Counted from the stretch's first letter, positions 46,502 through 55,677 are shown. The stretch: DNA of 64,000 nt from Caulobacterales bacterium (GCA_019510435.1 JAEKKJ010000016.1:372001-436000); one strand, 5' to 3'. Made by a program: numbers and translations. Notes: generated by a model from the sequence alone, not told the origin.

Positions 46502-48790
46502 ATGTCAGCTTCCCTGCGGGCCCTGCTGCTCGCCGCCGCGAGCCTGCCCGCCACCGCCCTCGCCGCCCCAACCGTCGGCGACGACGCCGGGGCGATCACG
46601 GTGGAGTCCCTCGTGGTCACCGCCCCATCGTCCATCGCCAACCCGATCGAGGTTCCCAACACCACCGCCAGCGTCACCGCCGACCAGATCGCCCGCACGA
46701 TCAGCCTGGTGACGCCCGAGGACGCCCTGCGCTACGTCCCCAACGTCCTGATCCGCCAGCGCCACCTGGGCGACACCCAGTCGCCGGTGACCACGCGCAC
46801 CTCCGGCGTCGGCGCCTCGGCGCGCAGCCTGATCTATGTCGATGGCGTCCTGGTCTCGGCCCTAATCGGCAACAACAACACCACAGCTTCGCCGAAGTGG
46901 GGCCTGGTCACGCCCGACGCCGTGGCCCGGGTCGACGTGCTGAACGGCCCCTTCGCGGCCGCCTTCCCCGGCAATTCCATCGGCAGCGTCATCGCCTTCA
47001 CCACCCGCATGCCCGCCGGCTTCGAGGCCCACGCCGAGGCGCAAGGCGCGGTGCAGTCGTTCGCCAAGTACGGCGACGATGCGGACTATCGGACCTGGCG
47101 GCTCGCGGCCGACCTCGGCGACCGGTCCGGGCCCCTCGCGTTCCGGCTCAGCTACAACCACCTGGACAGCCACAGCCAGCCGCTGAGCTACGTCAGCGCC
47201 ACGCTCCCGGCGGGCGCGAGCGCCACGGGAACGTCGGTGACCGGCGCCTTCACCGACGCCAACCGGGCCGGCCAGCCGATCCAGGTGCTGGGCTCCAGCG
47301 GCCTGGAGCACCAGGTCCAGGACAACGCCTCCGGCCGGCTGACCTGGGACCTCTCGCCCAGCCTGACCGCGGCCTACACCTTCGGCCTCTTCGTCAACGA
47401 CGACGACTCCACGGTGAACAGCTACCTGCGCGATGCGATGGGAAGCCCGGTCTATGCCGGCGCGATCAACATCGGCGGGCGGGCCTATGCGCTCGGCCCG
47501 GCCAGCTTTGCGGGCGGCGTCTATCATGTGGCCGAGACCGAGCTGGCCCAGGGCCTGTCGCTCAGCTCCCACACCGGCGGCGCGTTCGACTTCGACCTGA
47601 CCGCCACCGCCTTCGACTATCTGAAGGGTCGCCAGCGAACCGCCGGCGGGGCCCTGCCGGGCGCCTTCAGTGGCGGACCGGGGACCTATTCGAAGCTGGA
47701 CGACACCGGCTGGCGCACATTCGACGCCGACGGCAAATGGCGGCCGGACACCGATCACATCGTCACCTTCGGCGCCCACGAGGACCGCTTCCGCCTCGAC
47801 AACCCGAAGTATGAGCTCGCGGACTGGCGGAGCGGCCCGGCCGGCGCCCTGGCCTCCGCCAGCGAGGGCCGCACCCGCACCCGGGCCCTCTGGGCGCAGG
47901 ACGCCTGGGCGCTGTCGCCGCAGCTGAAGCTCACCCTCGGCGGCCGCTACGAATGGTGGCGCGCCTATGATGGCCGGAACTATTCGGCTGCGCCGCGGCT
48001 CGACGTGCGCCAGCCGCCCGTGGCCCGGCAGGCCTTCTCCCCGAAGGCGGTGCTCGCCTGGTCGCCGTCGGCCGACTGGACCTTCAAGGCCTCGGCGGGC
48101 GTCGCGAGCCGCTTCCCCACCGTCAGCGAGCTCTACCAGGCGGTGACCACGGGCCTCGTCCTGTCGGTCCCGAACCCGGATCTGAAGCCCGAACGCGCCC
48201 TCTCCAGCGAACTGTCGGCCGAGCGGCGCTGGTCCGGCGGCTCGCTGCGGGTCTCGCTGTTCGACGAGCGGATCCGCAACGCCCTGCTGACGCAGACTGC
48301 CCCGCTGGGGGCCTTGACGGCGAGCTATGTGCAGAACGTCGGGCGCACCCGCGCCAGCGGCGTGGAGCTGGTGGGCGACCAGAAGGACGTCCTGGTCCGG
48401 GGCCTTGAGATCTCGGGCTGGGCGACGTGGCTGGACACGGAGATCGAGACGGATGCGGCCTTCCCCGCCGCGGTCGGCAAGCGCCTGCCGCAGCTGCCAC
48501 GCTGGCGCGGCTCGCTCGTGGCCACCTACACGCCCTCCGACCGGCTCGACCTGACGCTGGCGGCCCGCTACGCCGACCGCGCCTTCGGCACGATCGACAA
48601 CAGCGACCCCTACGCCAACACCTACCAAGGGTTCGGCGCCTGGTTCGTTGTCGACGCCCATGCGCGCTATCGTCTGAGCGACCATCTGGCGGCGGGCGTC
48701 GGGGTGACCAATCTCAATGACCGCAGCTATTTCCTCTTCCACCCCTTCCCGCAGCGGACGGTGATCGTGGACCTGAAGTACAGCTACTGA
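46502..48790 (+). CDS. TonB-dependent receptor, probable copper-uptake porin
   Basis: A 762-residue receptor: signal peptide (MSASLRALLLAAASLPATALA), an N-terminal TonB-box-like SLVVTAP, plug (SLVTPEDALRYVPNVLIRQRHLGDTQSP, RSLIYVDGVLVSALIG, VARVDVLNGPFAAAFPGNSIGSV) and a barrel ending VDLKYSY. A cargo assignment to copper rests on context: a DUF2946 gene upstream and a PCu(A)C chaperone downstream with a one-base overlap (TGATG). Confidence 0.88.
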   Translation: MSASLRALLLAAASLPATALAAPTVGDDAGAITVESLVVTAPSSIANPIEVPNTTASVTADQIARTISLVTPEDALRYVPNVLIRQRHLGDTQSPVTTRTSGVGASARSLIYVDGVLVSALIGNNNTTASPKWGLVTPDAVARVDVLNGPFAAAFPGNSIGSVIAFTTRMPAGFEAHAEAQGAVQSFAKYGDDADYRTWRLAADLGDRSGPLAFRLSYNHLDSHSQPLSYVSATLPAGASATGTSVTGAFTDANRAGQPIQVLGSSGLEHQVQDNASGRLTWDLSPSLTAAYTFGLFVNDDDSTVNSYLRDAMGSPVYAGAINIGGRAYALGPASFAGGVYHVAETELAQGLSLSSHTGGAFDFDLTATAFDYLKGRQRTAGGALPGAFSGGPGTYSKLDDTGWRTFDADGKWRPDTDHIVTFGAHEDRFRLDNPKYELADWRSGPAGALASASEGRTRTRALWAQDAWALSPQLKLTLGGRYEWWRAYDGRNYSAAPRLDVRQPPVARQAFSPKAVLAWSPSADWTFKASAGVASRFPTVSELYQAVTTGLVLSVPNPDLKPERALSSELSAERRWSGGSLRVSLFDERIRNALLTQTAPLGALTASYVQNVGRTRASGVELVGDQKDVLVRGLEISGWATWLDTEIETDAAFPAAVGKRLPQLPRWRGSLVATYTPSDRLDLTLAARYADRAFGTIDNSDPYANTYQGFGAWFVVDAHARYRLSDHLAAGVGVTNLNDRSYFLFHPFPQRTVIVDLKYSY

Positions 48791-49275
48791 TGAAAGCCCC
48801 GCCGATGCTCCCCCTGCTCGCCACCCTCCTCGTCGCCGCCAGCGCCACGGCCGCCGCCGCCGCGCCCGCCACAGCCGCGCCCGCCACAGCCGCGCCCGTC
48901 GTCTCCGCCGCCTGGAGCCGGCCCGCCGGGCAGGGGACCACCGGCGGCGGCTACTTCACCCTGACCAATCCCAAGGGGCCAGCCGACGCGCTCGTGGGCG
49001 TCGAGACGCCAGTGGCGGGCATGGCGATGATGCACCGCTCCAGCACCCAGGGCGGCGTCGCCACCATGGCGATGGTGGACGCGGTCGCCGTGCCGAAGGG
49101 CGCCACCGTCACCTTCGCGCCGGGCGGATACCACCTGATGTTCACCGACCTGAAGCGGCCCCTGAAGCTGGGCGACAGCTTCCCTGCGACACTGAAATTC
49201 CGCAGCGGCGCCAAGGTGAAGGCCACGTTCGTCGTCGGTTTGGCCCCGCCGGTCGCGGCTGCGTCAAAACGCTGA
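48790..49275 (+). CDS. Periplasmic copper chaperone PCu(A)C
   Basis: A 161-residue exported protein with signal peptide and a repeated ATAAPATAAP linker. The core carries the Cu(I)-binding set: M-x-M-M-H-R (residues about 78-82), then A-M-V, then YHLMF with His and Met. This matches the H(M)X10MX21HXM pattern of PCu(A)C, which delivers copper to cytochrome oxidase CuA or stores copper. It is translated coupled to the TonB receptor. Confidence 0.9.
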   Translation: MKAPPMLPLLATLLVAASATAAAAAPATAAPATAAPVVSAAWSRPAGQGTTGGGYFTLTNPKGPADALVGVETPVAGMAMMHRSSTQGGVATMAMVDAVAVPKGATVTFAPGGYHLMFTDLKRPLKLGDSFPATLKFRSGAKVKATFVVGLAPPVAAASKR

Positions 49276-49353
49276 CTTTCCTGTCCAAGATGTAACGGGC
49301 GTAACCCGCCGGCGTGGGGTGATGTCCGCGCAGATTTCAGTTCGAGGCCCTGC

Positions 49354-51387
49354 ATGAAGACCCTCTGGCTCGCGGCTACCGCCGCTGCCGCCCTGTTCGC
49401 CGTCCAGCCGGCGACCGCCGACGACCTGACCAGCGCGCCCCGCATGGGGACCTGGGGCTTCGACCTGGACGGACGGGACCCCGCAACCCCGCCCGGCAAG
49501 AGCCTCTTCGGCTACGCCAACGGCGGCTATATGGAAAAGCTGGTGATCCCGGCCGACCGCTCGTCCTTCGGCGCGTTCAACGCCCTGGACGAGCTTTCCC
49601 GCGCACGCCTGCGCGCGGTGATCGAGCAGGCGGCGGCCAACGCCACGGCGACCGGCCCGGAGGCGCAGGTGGGCGCCATGTACCGCAGCTTCATGGACGA
49701 GCAGGGGGTCGAGGCCCTGGGCGCCAAGCCGCTGGCCGCCGACCTGGCCCGCATCCGCGCCGCGCACAGCCGCAGCGACATCGCCCGCCTGATGGGCCAG
49801 ACCGCCAAGGGCTTCGGCCAGAGCTTCTTCAATCCCCAGGTCTTCGACGACCAGAAGGACCCGCTGAAGTACGCCGTCTACCTGAGCCAGGGCGGCCTCA
49901 CCCTGCCAGACCGCGACTACTACCTCGACGCCAAGTTCGAGCCGCAGCGCAAGGCCTACGCCGCCTATGTGGAGCGCATGCTTGGCCTCGCCGGCTGGCC
50001 CGATCCCGCCGCCCGCGCCAAGGCCATCGTGGCCATGGAGACCGAGGTGGCCAAGGTCTCCTGGACCCGCGCCGAGCGCCGGGACGACGACAAGACCTAC
50101 AATCCCTATGAGGTGGCCAAGCTGGCCGCCCTGGCCCCAGGCTTCGACTGGAAGGCGTTCCTGGCCGGCGCCGACCTCTCGGCCGCCACCCGGGTGATCG
50201 CCGCCGAGAACACCGCCTTCCCGAAGATCGCCGCCGTATTCGCCAAGACCGATCCCGAGACCCTGAAGGCGTGGCTGGCCTTCACCACCGTCGACCAGGC
50301 CTCGCCGTACCTGTCGAAACAGTTCGACGAGCTGCACTTCGAGTTCCGCTCCAAGGCGCTCAACGGCACGCCGCAGGAGCAGCCCCGCTGGAAGCGCGGC
50401 GTGGCCCTGGTGGACAACAACCTCGGGGAGGCGGCCGGCAAGGTCTATGTCGACGCCTATTTCCCGCCCGAACAGAAGGCGCGGATGGAGTCCCTCGTGG
50501 CCGACCTGCTCACCGCCATGAAGGGCCGGATCGAGAAGCTGGACTGGATGAGCCCGCAGACCAAGGACAAAGCCCTGGCCAAGCTGGCGCAGTTCCACGT
50601 CAAGATCGGCTATCCCGACAAGTGGCGCGACTATTCCCGGCTGAAGATCGTCGACGGCGACCTCTACGGCAATGTCGAGCGGGCCTCGGCCTTCGACTGG
50701 GACTTCCGCGCCGCGCGGCTGAACAAGCCCGTCGACCGCAGCGAGTGGGAGATGACCCCCGCCACCATCAACGCCTACTACTCGTCCACCAAGAACGAGA
50801 TCGTCTTCCCGGCCGCGATCCTGCAGCCGCCGTTCTTCGATCCGAAGGGCGACATGGCGGTGAACTACGGCGGTATCGGCGCGGTGATCGGCCACGAGAT
50901 CACCCACGGCTTCGACGACCAGGGCCGCAAGTCCGACGGCGACGGCCGCCTCTCCGAATGGTGGACCAAGGCCGACGCCGAGAAGTTCCAGGTCCAGGCC
51001 GACCGGCTGGGGGCCCAGTATTCGGCCACCGAAGTCCTGCCCGGCGCCAAGATCAACGGCGAGCTGACCATGGGCGAGAACATCGCCGACCTGGGCGGGC
51101 TCTTGCTCGCGCTGGACGCCTACCACGTGTCGCTGAAGGGCCAGCCGGCGCCGGTGGTGGACGGGCTCACCGGCGACCAGCGGGTGTTCCTGGGCTGGGC
51201 CCAGGTGTGGCGCGGCAAGTATCGCGACGACTACATGAAGCAGATCCTGGTCTCGGACCCCCACAGCCCGCCCCAGGCGCGCGTCGACGTCCCGGTCCGC
51301 AACATCGACGCCTTCTACGAGGCCTTCGGTATCAAGCCGGGCGACCCGATGTACATTCCGCCCGAGAAGCGCGTGCGCATCTGGTGA
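49354..51387 (+). CDS. pepO: M13 family zinc metallopeptidase (PepO-like)
   Basis: A 677-residue exported endopeptidase with signal peptide (ends QPATADD). The zinc motif VIGHEITHGFDDQGRK and the third-ligand motif GENIADLGGL (Glu) are typical of neprilysin-like M13 peptidases, as is the C-terminal PPEKRVRIW. NAYYSSTKNEIVFPAAILQPPFF is the conserved substrate-site block. It cleaves small peptides in the periplasm in related bacteria. Two R1 repeats follow the stop. Confidence 0.93.
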   Translation: MKTLWLAATAAAALFAVQPATADDLTSAPRMGTWGFDLDGRDPATPPGKSLFGYANGGYMEKLVIPADRSSFGAFNALDELSRARLRAVIEQAAANATATGPEAQVGAMYRSFMDEQGVEALGAKPLAADLARIRAAHSRSDIARLMGQTAKGFGQSFFNPQVFDDQKDPLKYAVYLSQGGLTLPDRDYYLDAKFEPQRKAYAAYVERMLGLAGWPDPAARAKAIVAMETEVAKVSWTRAERRDDDKTYNPYEVAKLAALAPGFDWKAFLAGADLSAATRVIAAENTAFPKIAAVFAKTDPETLKAWLAFTTVDQASPYLSKQFDELHFEFRSKALNGTPQEQPRWKRGVALVDNNLGEAAGKVYVDAYFPPEQKARMESLVADLLTAMKGRIEKLDWMSPQTKDKALAKLAQFHVKIGYPDKWRDYSRLKIVDGDLYGNVERASAFDWDFRAARLNKPVDRSEWEMTPATINAYYSSTKNEIVFPAAILQPPFFDPKGDMAVNYGGIGAVIGHEITHGFDDQGRKSDGDGRLSEWWTKADAEKFQVQADRLGAQYSATEVLPGAKINGELTMGENIADLGGLLLALDAYHVSLKGQPAPVVDGLTGDQRVFLGWAQVWRGKYRDDYMKQILVSDPHSPPQARVDVPVRNIDAFYEAFGIKPGDPMYIPPEKRVRIW

Positions 51388-51392
51388 GCGCG

Positions 51393-51567
51393 TCCCTCCC
51401 TTGATGGGGAGGGACAGATCGCGCAGCGATCAGGGTGAGGCGGCCGCGACCGGGCGCGGTGTCTGGGGGAAGGCATACTGCGAGCCGGCTCACAGCCCGG
51501 TCCTGGCTTCCCCACCCGTCGCGTCGCCTTCGGCGCGCGCCACCCTCCCCATGGAGGGAGGGATATT
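51393..51567. repeat. R1 repeats, copies D and E
   Basis: Copy D (51393-51460) matches R1 with hairpin ATCGCGCAGCGAT. Copy E (51497-51567) is its inverse-oriented partner, more diverged (ACCCTCCCCATGGAGGGAGG). They lie directly behind pepO, as copies B and C lie behind ompA. Confidence 0.82.
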
Positions 51568-51593
51568 TGACAGGCTTGTCGAAAAAAGGGGTG

Positions 51594-51640
51594 GCCCAAA
51601 AAAGATCCGGCCCGCAGCGGGGGATAATCGCTGCGGGCCG
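51594..51640 (-). terminator. Intrinsic terminator downstream of the his operon
   Basis: On the minus strand GGCCCGCAGCG-N9-CGCTGCGGGCC (51640-51610) is a perfect 11-bp stem followed by CGGATC and a run of six T. It lies about 200 bp after the stop of hisG, in the correct direction. A second hairpin, GGCGTTTC-N6-GAAACGCC (51667-51688), lies in between. Confidence 0.6.
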
Positions 51641-51841
51641 CCTTGAGCAGTCGCTCTAAATGAGCGGGCGTTTCCTCCCCGAAACGCCGGAGACCTCAGG
51701 ACTAGCGCCTTCATGTCTCTCGCCTGATGACAGAACGGCAATTTTCTGCCCGAGTCAACGGGTCCAGGGCCGTGTCTAGACCTGTAACGATCAGAAAATC
51801 GCGAGCTGGGGCAAATTTTACACTGTTTTTTCGCTGTTATG

Positions 51842-52792
51842 TCAAAACAGCTGCGCCCTAAGCGCGAGCATTGCGGCGGAGTTCACGTCAAAGACGAAGT
51901 CGGGCCGCGCGACCGTTACCGGCCCCAGACCCGCTGCCGCCAAGGCCAGCGACGCCTCCGCCACCTGCGTCGAATCGACGAGCACGCCATGCGGTCGGCG
52001 CGAGCCGCCCGCCGCCACCAGCTGGTCCACCAGGGCCGCCTCCGCCGCATCGCTGCGCGCTGGCCAGGTCAGGGTCGCGCTCGATAGGGCGGCGGCCCGG
52101 GCCTCGACGATCCGCAGCAGCCGCTCCGCCGACGCCAGCGCCGCCGCGTCCCACGTCGCCCGCAGCGAGGCCGCCAGCTGCGCCTGGCTCTTCAGCATCA
52201 CCCCGTCGGCCAGCACCTTCAGGCCATTGGCCTGCAGGGTCGCCCCCGTGGTGGTGATGTCCACCACCAGCTCGGCCGAGCCAGCCGCCGGCGCGCCCTC
52301 GGTGGCCCCGCCCGACTCGGCGATCCGGTAGTCGGCGATGCCGTGGCGGGCGAAGAAGCTGCGGGTCTGGGCCAGGTACTTGGTGGCCACGCGCATCCGC
52401 CGGCCGGTGCGGGCCAGGAAGTCGTGCGCCACCTCCTCCAGGTCGGCCATGCTCTCCACGTCCAGCCAGCTCTTGGGCACGGCGGTGACCAGGTCCGCGC
52501 GGCCGAAGCCTAGGGCCCGCAGCAGCAGCACCCGCGAGTCCAGGTCCTCGCCCTGTTCGCGCAGCAGATCCTCGCCGGTGACGCCCAGGTGGACCTCGCC
52601 GGCGTTCAGGGCCTCGGCGATGTCGGCCGCCGACAGCAGCCGCACCTGGGCGCCCGGTACGCCCTTTAGGCTGGCCAGGTAGCCGCGCGCGCCGCCGGTG
52701 ACCTCCAGCTTCAGCCCGGCGTCGGCCAGCCAGCCCTCGACCTGTTCCTTCAGCCGCCCCTTGGACGGGATGGCGATGATGAGACCGCTCAT
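51842..52792 (-). CDS. hisG: ATP phosphoribosyltransferase catalytic subunit
   Basis: A 316-residue enzyme for the first step of histidine synthesis (ATP + PRPP). Motifs: IIAIPSKGRLKEQ at the N-terminus, DLGVTG-type region (HLGVTGEDLL), VATKYLAQTRSFF and the PRPP loop ELVVDITTTGATLQANGL. It is about 90 residues longer than the short HisG that usually needs HisZ; the extra C-terminal domain is less conserved. It overlaps hisZ by 4 bp (ATGA). Confidence 0.94.
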   Translation of the reverse strand: MSGLIIAIPSKGRLKEQVEGWLADAGLKLEVTGGARGYLASLKGVPGAQVRLLSAADIAEALNAGEVHLGVTGEDLLREQGEDLDSRVLLLRALGFGRADLVTAVPKSWLDVESMADLEEVAHDFLARTGRRMRVATKYLAQTRSFFARHGIADYRIAESGGATEGAPAAGSAELVVDITTTGATLQANGLKVLADGVMLKSQAQLAASLRATWDAAALASAERLLRIVEARAAALSSATLTWPARSDAAEAALVDQLVAAGGSRRPHGVLVDSTQVAEASLALAAAGLGPVTVARPDFVFDVNSAAMLALRAQLF

Positions 52793-53946
52793 GAGCCTAC
52801 GCCTTCGCCTTCGCGCCAGGCCCGCCAGGGCCGGACCATGCAGCCCACCGCCCGCCGCTCGCCTGTTCCGCCCAGGCGCGCCAGCAGGGTGTCGTACCGC
52901 CCACCCACGGCCACCGGCCGGTCCGGTCCGAGCGCGGCGCTGCGCACCTCGAAGGTGGCGCCGTCGTAGTAGTCGAAGGCATGGCCCAGGGCCGGGGTGA
53001 AGCGCATGGCCTCGGCCGGCACCACCTGCGACAGGTCCCAGAGCCGCGCCGTCCAGGCGTCGAGGGCCACGCCCAGGCCGGTTGCGGCCTTGCCCGCCAG
53101 GGCCCGCACTTCGTCGAAGGCCGCCTGGGGCGCCGCGTCGATGCCCATGAAGGCGCGGATGGCCCGCGACTGGCCGTCCGTCAGGGCGGGCGCGCGCGCC
53201 GCCTCGGCCTTGCGCACCAGCCGCGCGGCGATCTCGGCCGGACCGCGGCCGCCCACCGGCTCCACGCCGGCGAGCGCCCAGACCTCTTCCAGCAAAGCCC
53301 CGGCCTGGGCTTCCGAAAGGCCCGCCAGCAGGCCGGCCAGCGCTCCGCCGTCGCCGCCCGGGTCACCCTTGGCCCGCGCCGGCTCGTCCACGCGCGCCAG
53401 CTCCGCCCACAGCAGCCGCGGCCGCCCGGCCACCCGCCGCAGCCGCGCGGCCAGCGCCTCGGGCAGGTCCAGGGTGTCGATGAAGGCGGCGAACAGCGCC
53501 ACGTCACCCAGCCAGAGGGTCAGGTCGTCGCGGCCGCCCGCCGCAGCGGACTGCCAGGCCAGCCCTGCGATCTCCGCGTCAGCGGCCTGGAAGGAGGCGT
53601 CGGCCGGCTGGAACAGCTCCAGGCCCAGCTGCACGAACTCCTCGGGGCGGTCGTCGCGGGCGGAGGCCCGGAACGCCGCGCCCTGGTACCAGTACCGGCC
53701 CTCTGGGTCGCCGCCGGCCAGGTGCTGGCGCGCGATCGCCACGGTGAAGTCCGGCCGCAGGCAGCTCTCGGTTCCGCCCTCGGCCTGGACCACGAACAGG
53801 CGCGCGCGCATCGCCTCGCCGGCCAGGTCGAGCAGCAGGTTCAGCGGCTGCAGCAGGGGCGCGTCGGCGCGCTCTGCGCCGGCGGCCTCCAGCGGCGCGC
53901 GGATGGCCGCCAGCGCCTCTGTGGGAACGGCGGGTTCGACGCGCAT
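52789..53946 (-). CDS. hisZ: ATP phosphoribosyltransferase regulatory subunit
   Basis: A 385-residue HisS paralogue that lacks the tRNA anticodon-binding part. It shows class II synthetase-like motifs FVVQAEGGTESCLRPDFTVA, GRYWYQGAAFR and FDYYDGATFEV and VAVGGRYDTLLARLG. In HisZ these bind histidine for feedback on HisG. Start at MRVEPAVPTE overlaps the hisS stop by one base. Confidence 0.9.
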   Translation of the reverse strand: MRVEPAVPTEALAAIRAPLEAAGAERADAPLLQPLNLLLDLAGEAMRARLFVVQAEGGTESCLRPDFTVAIARQHLAGGDPEGRYWYQGAAFRASARDDRPEEFVQLGLELFQPADASFQAADAEIAGLAWQSAAAGGRDDLTLWLGDVALFAAFIDTLDLPEALAARLRRVAGRPRLLWAELARVDEPARAKGDPGGDGGALAGLLAGLSEAQAGALLEEVWALAGVEPVGGRGPAEIAARLVRKAEAARAPALTDGQSRAIRAFMGIDAAPQAAFDEVRALAGKAATGLGVALDAWTARLWDLSQVVPAEAMRFTPALGHAFDYYDGATFEVRSAALGPDRPVAVGGRYDTLLARLGGTGERRAVGCMVRPWRAWREGEGVGS

Positions 53947-55421
53947 CAGCTCGCCGCCAGGATACGCCGCAGGGCTTCGACAAGCTCGCCGCGGGGGATG
54001 GTCTGCTGGCCGGGCCGTTCGGCCCGCCATTCGGCGTTGTCGCTGACCTTGGCGGCCAGCGCCCGACCGAGGTCCAGGTCCTTCACCGTCACCGTGCCCG
54101 CCGCCAGTTCGTCGTCGCCGACGATGATCGCCGCGGGCGAGAGCCGCCGGTCCGCGTACTTCATCTGGGCTTTCATGCCTGAGCCGCCCAGGTAGACCTC
54201 CGCGGCGATGCCCGCGGCGCGGATCTCCTGCGCCACGGCGAAGTAGTCGGCCATGCGCTCGGGCGAGAAGGCGATCACCACCACCGGGCCGCGGGCAGCC
54301 TTGGAAAGGTCGCGTCCCGCCGCCCGCAGCGCCGCGGCCAGGCGCGAGACGCCGAAGGAGAAGCCGGTGGCCGGCGTGCGCTCGCCGGTGAACCGCGCCA
54401 CCAGGTCGTCGTACCGCCCGCCCCCGCCGATGGAGCCGAAGCGCATCGGCTGGCCCTTCTCGTCGGTGGTGGAGAGCAGCAGCTCGGCCTCGAACACCGG
54501 GCCGGTGTAGTACTCCAGGCCTCGGACCACCGACGGGTCGATGATCGCCCGGTCGACGCCGACACCCAGGCCGGTCAGGGCCGCGTCGATCGCCGCCAGC
54601 TCCGCCAGGCCCTCGTCGCCCTCGGCCGAGCCGCCGACCACCTCGGCCAGCCGCGCCAGGGTCTCGCCGCGACCGCCCAGGCCGGCCGCGGTGAAGGCCA
54701 GCACCCGCTCGGCCGCGGAGGCGTTGAGGCCCGCGCCCTTGGTGAAGGCGCCGCTCTCGTCCTTGCGGCCCTCGCCCAGCAGCAGGCGCACGCCCTCGGC
54801 GCCCAGCCGGTCCAGCTTGTCGACCGCCCGCAGGACCGCCAGCTTCTGGCCCTCGTCCGCCACGCCGGCCGCGGCCATCAGCCCGTTCAGCAGCTTCCTG
54901 TTGTTGATCTTCAGCACCGCCGAGCCGGCCGGGAGGCCCGCGGCTTCCAGCCCCTCCACCGCCATGGCGATGATCTCGGCGTCGGCTTCCGGCCGCGCCG
55001 AACCCACCGTGTCGGCGTCGCACTGCACGAACTCGCGGAAGCGGCCGGGGCCCGGCTTCTCGTTGCGCCAGACGGGGCCAAAGGCATAGCGGCGGAACGG
55101 CTTGGGCAGGGTCTCCCAGTTCTGGGCGGCGAACCGGGCCAGGGGCGCGGTCAGGTCGTAGCGCAGCGCCATCCACTGCTCGTCGTCGTCCTGCAGGGCG
55201 AAGACGCCCTCGTTCGGCCGGTCCGCGTCGGGCAGGAACTTGCCCAGGGCGTCGGCGTATTCGAACGCCCCGGTGTCCAGCGGCTCGAAGCCCCAGCGCT
55301 CGTAGACGCCGCTGACCGCGGCCAGGATCGTCCGCTCGGCCACCACGTCGCGGGCGCGACGGTCGATGAATCCCCGAGGGGCTCTGGCTTCGGGTGATCT
55401 GGCTTCGGGGCGCTCGCTCAT
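53946..55421 (-). CDS. hisS: Histidyl-tRNA synthetase
   Basis: A 491-residue class II synthetase. Motif 2 (FRRYAFGPVWRNEKPGPGRFREFVQCD), the histidine-binding GLEYYTGPVFE, motif 3 (GFSFGVSRLAAAL) and the C-terminal anticodon domain (EVYLGGSGMKAQMKYADRR) are all present. It is followed by hisZ and hisG with overlapping ends, so one transcript makes both the charging and the synthetic enzymes. The N-terminus is uncertain: an in-frame ATG at 55511 adds 30 residues containing a 12-bp tandem repeat. Confidence 0.94.
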   Translation of the reverse strand: MSERPEARSPEARAPRGFIDRRARDVVAERTILAAVSGVYERWGFEPLDTGAFEYADALGKFLPDADRPNEGVFALQDDDEQWMALRYDLTAPLARFAAQNWETLPKPFRRYAFGPVWRNEKPGPGRFREFVQCDADTVGSARPEADAEIIAMAVEGLEAAGLPAGSAVLKINNRKLLNGLMAAAGVADEGQKLAVLRAVDKLDRLGAEGVRLLLGEGRKDESGAFTKGAGLNASAAERVLAFTAAGLGGRGETLARLAEVVGGSAEGDEGLAELAAIDAALTGLGVGVDRAIIDPSVVRGLEYYTGPVFEAELLLSTTDEKGQPMRFGSIGGGGRYDDLVARFTGERTPATGFSFGVSRLAAALRAAGRDLSKAARGPVVVIAFSPERMADYFAVAQEIRAAGIAAEVYLGGSGMKAQMKYADRRLSPAAIIVGDDELAAGTVTVKDLDLGRALAAKVSDNAEWRAERPGQQTIPRGELVEALRRILAAS

Positions 55422-55457
55422 GCCGGGCCGCTTAGCGGCTGGCGGGGCGTCACTCAA

Positions 55458-55500
55458 GGAAGCGATTGGGGAAGCGATCGGGGAAGCGATTGGGGAAGGA
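55458..55500. repeat. 12-bp tandem repeat just upstream of hisS
   Basis: The unit GGGGAAGCGATT occurs about three and a half times. On the minus strand it lies either in the 5' untranslated region of hisS or, if the ATG at 55511 is used, encodes a tandem S-P-I-A peptide. A 12-bp unit keeps frame, so copy-number change would not break the frame. Confidence 0.8.
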
Positions 55501-55558
55501 AGATCGTCCATGGTCGTCTCGGCGCTGGAGGTCGGAGGCGACGGACGGTGCTGTCAGG

Positions 55559-55587
55559 CGAGCCCCGTCCGCATTCGGCGGGGCTCG
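55559..55587 (-). promoter_or_regulatory. Attenuator-like hairpin between the leader peptide and hisS
   Basis: CGAGCCCCG (55587-55579 on the minus strand reads CGAGCCCCG) pairs with CGGGGCTCG, with an inner CCG/CGG stem, giving a very stable hairpin that begins 12 nt after the leader stop codon. No clear U-run follows, so it could be a terminator, an antiterminator partner or a translation block. Confidence 0.55.
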
Positions 55588-55599
55588 GAGGGGTTCGCG

Positions 55600-55677
55600 T
55601 CAGGCCGCGCGCACCCGATCCGGACCCGCCAGGGTCGGATGGTGGTGGTGGCCGTGATGGTGCGCGGACCGGGTCAT
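55600..55677 (-). CDS. hisL: Histidine-operon leader peptide with seven His codons
   Basis: A 25-codon frame starting MTRSA, then HHHGHHHH, then PTLAG, ending in TGA. Seven of eight consecutive sense codons are His (CAC/CAT), far beyond chance. Its stop is 12 nt before a strong hairpin and 179 nt before hisS, the layout of ribosome-mediated attenuation. A -10-like GCTAAAGC ends 9 nt upstream, so the transcript may begin at or very near the ATG (leaderless), as in S. meliloti trpL; no ribosome-binding site is nearby. The name is used by analogy. Mechanism is inference. Confidence 0.8.
   Translation of the reverse strand: MTRSAHHHGHHHHPTLAGPDRVRAA

Noticed and set aside
52789..55176. A single 795-codon fusion frame covering hisZ and part of hisS
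   Set aside because: The upstream portion is the antiparallel-frame shadow of hisS; hisZ begins at 53946, where the family homology starts.
55458..55500. Possible start of a CRISPR-like array (short tandem repeat)
   Set aside because: The unit is 12 bp with no spacers and only about three copies; no cas gene is near.
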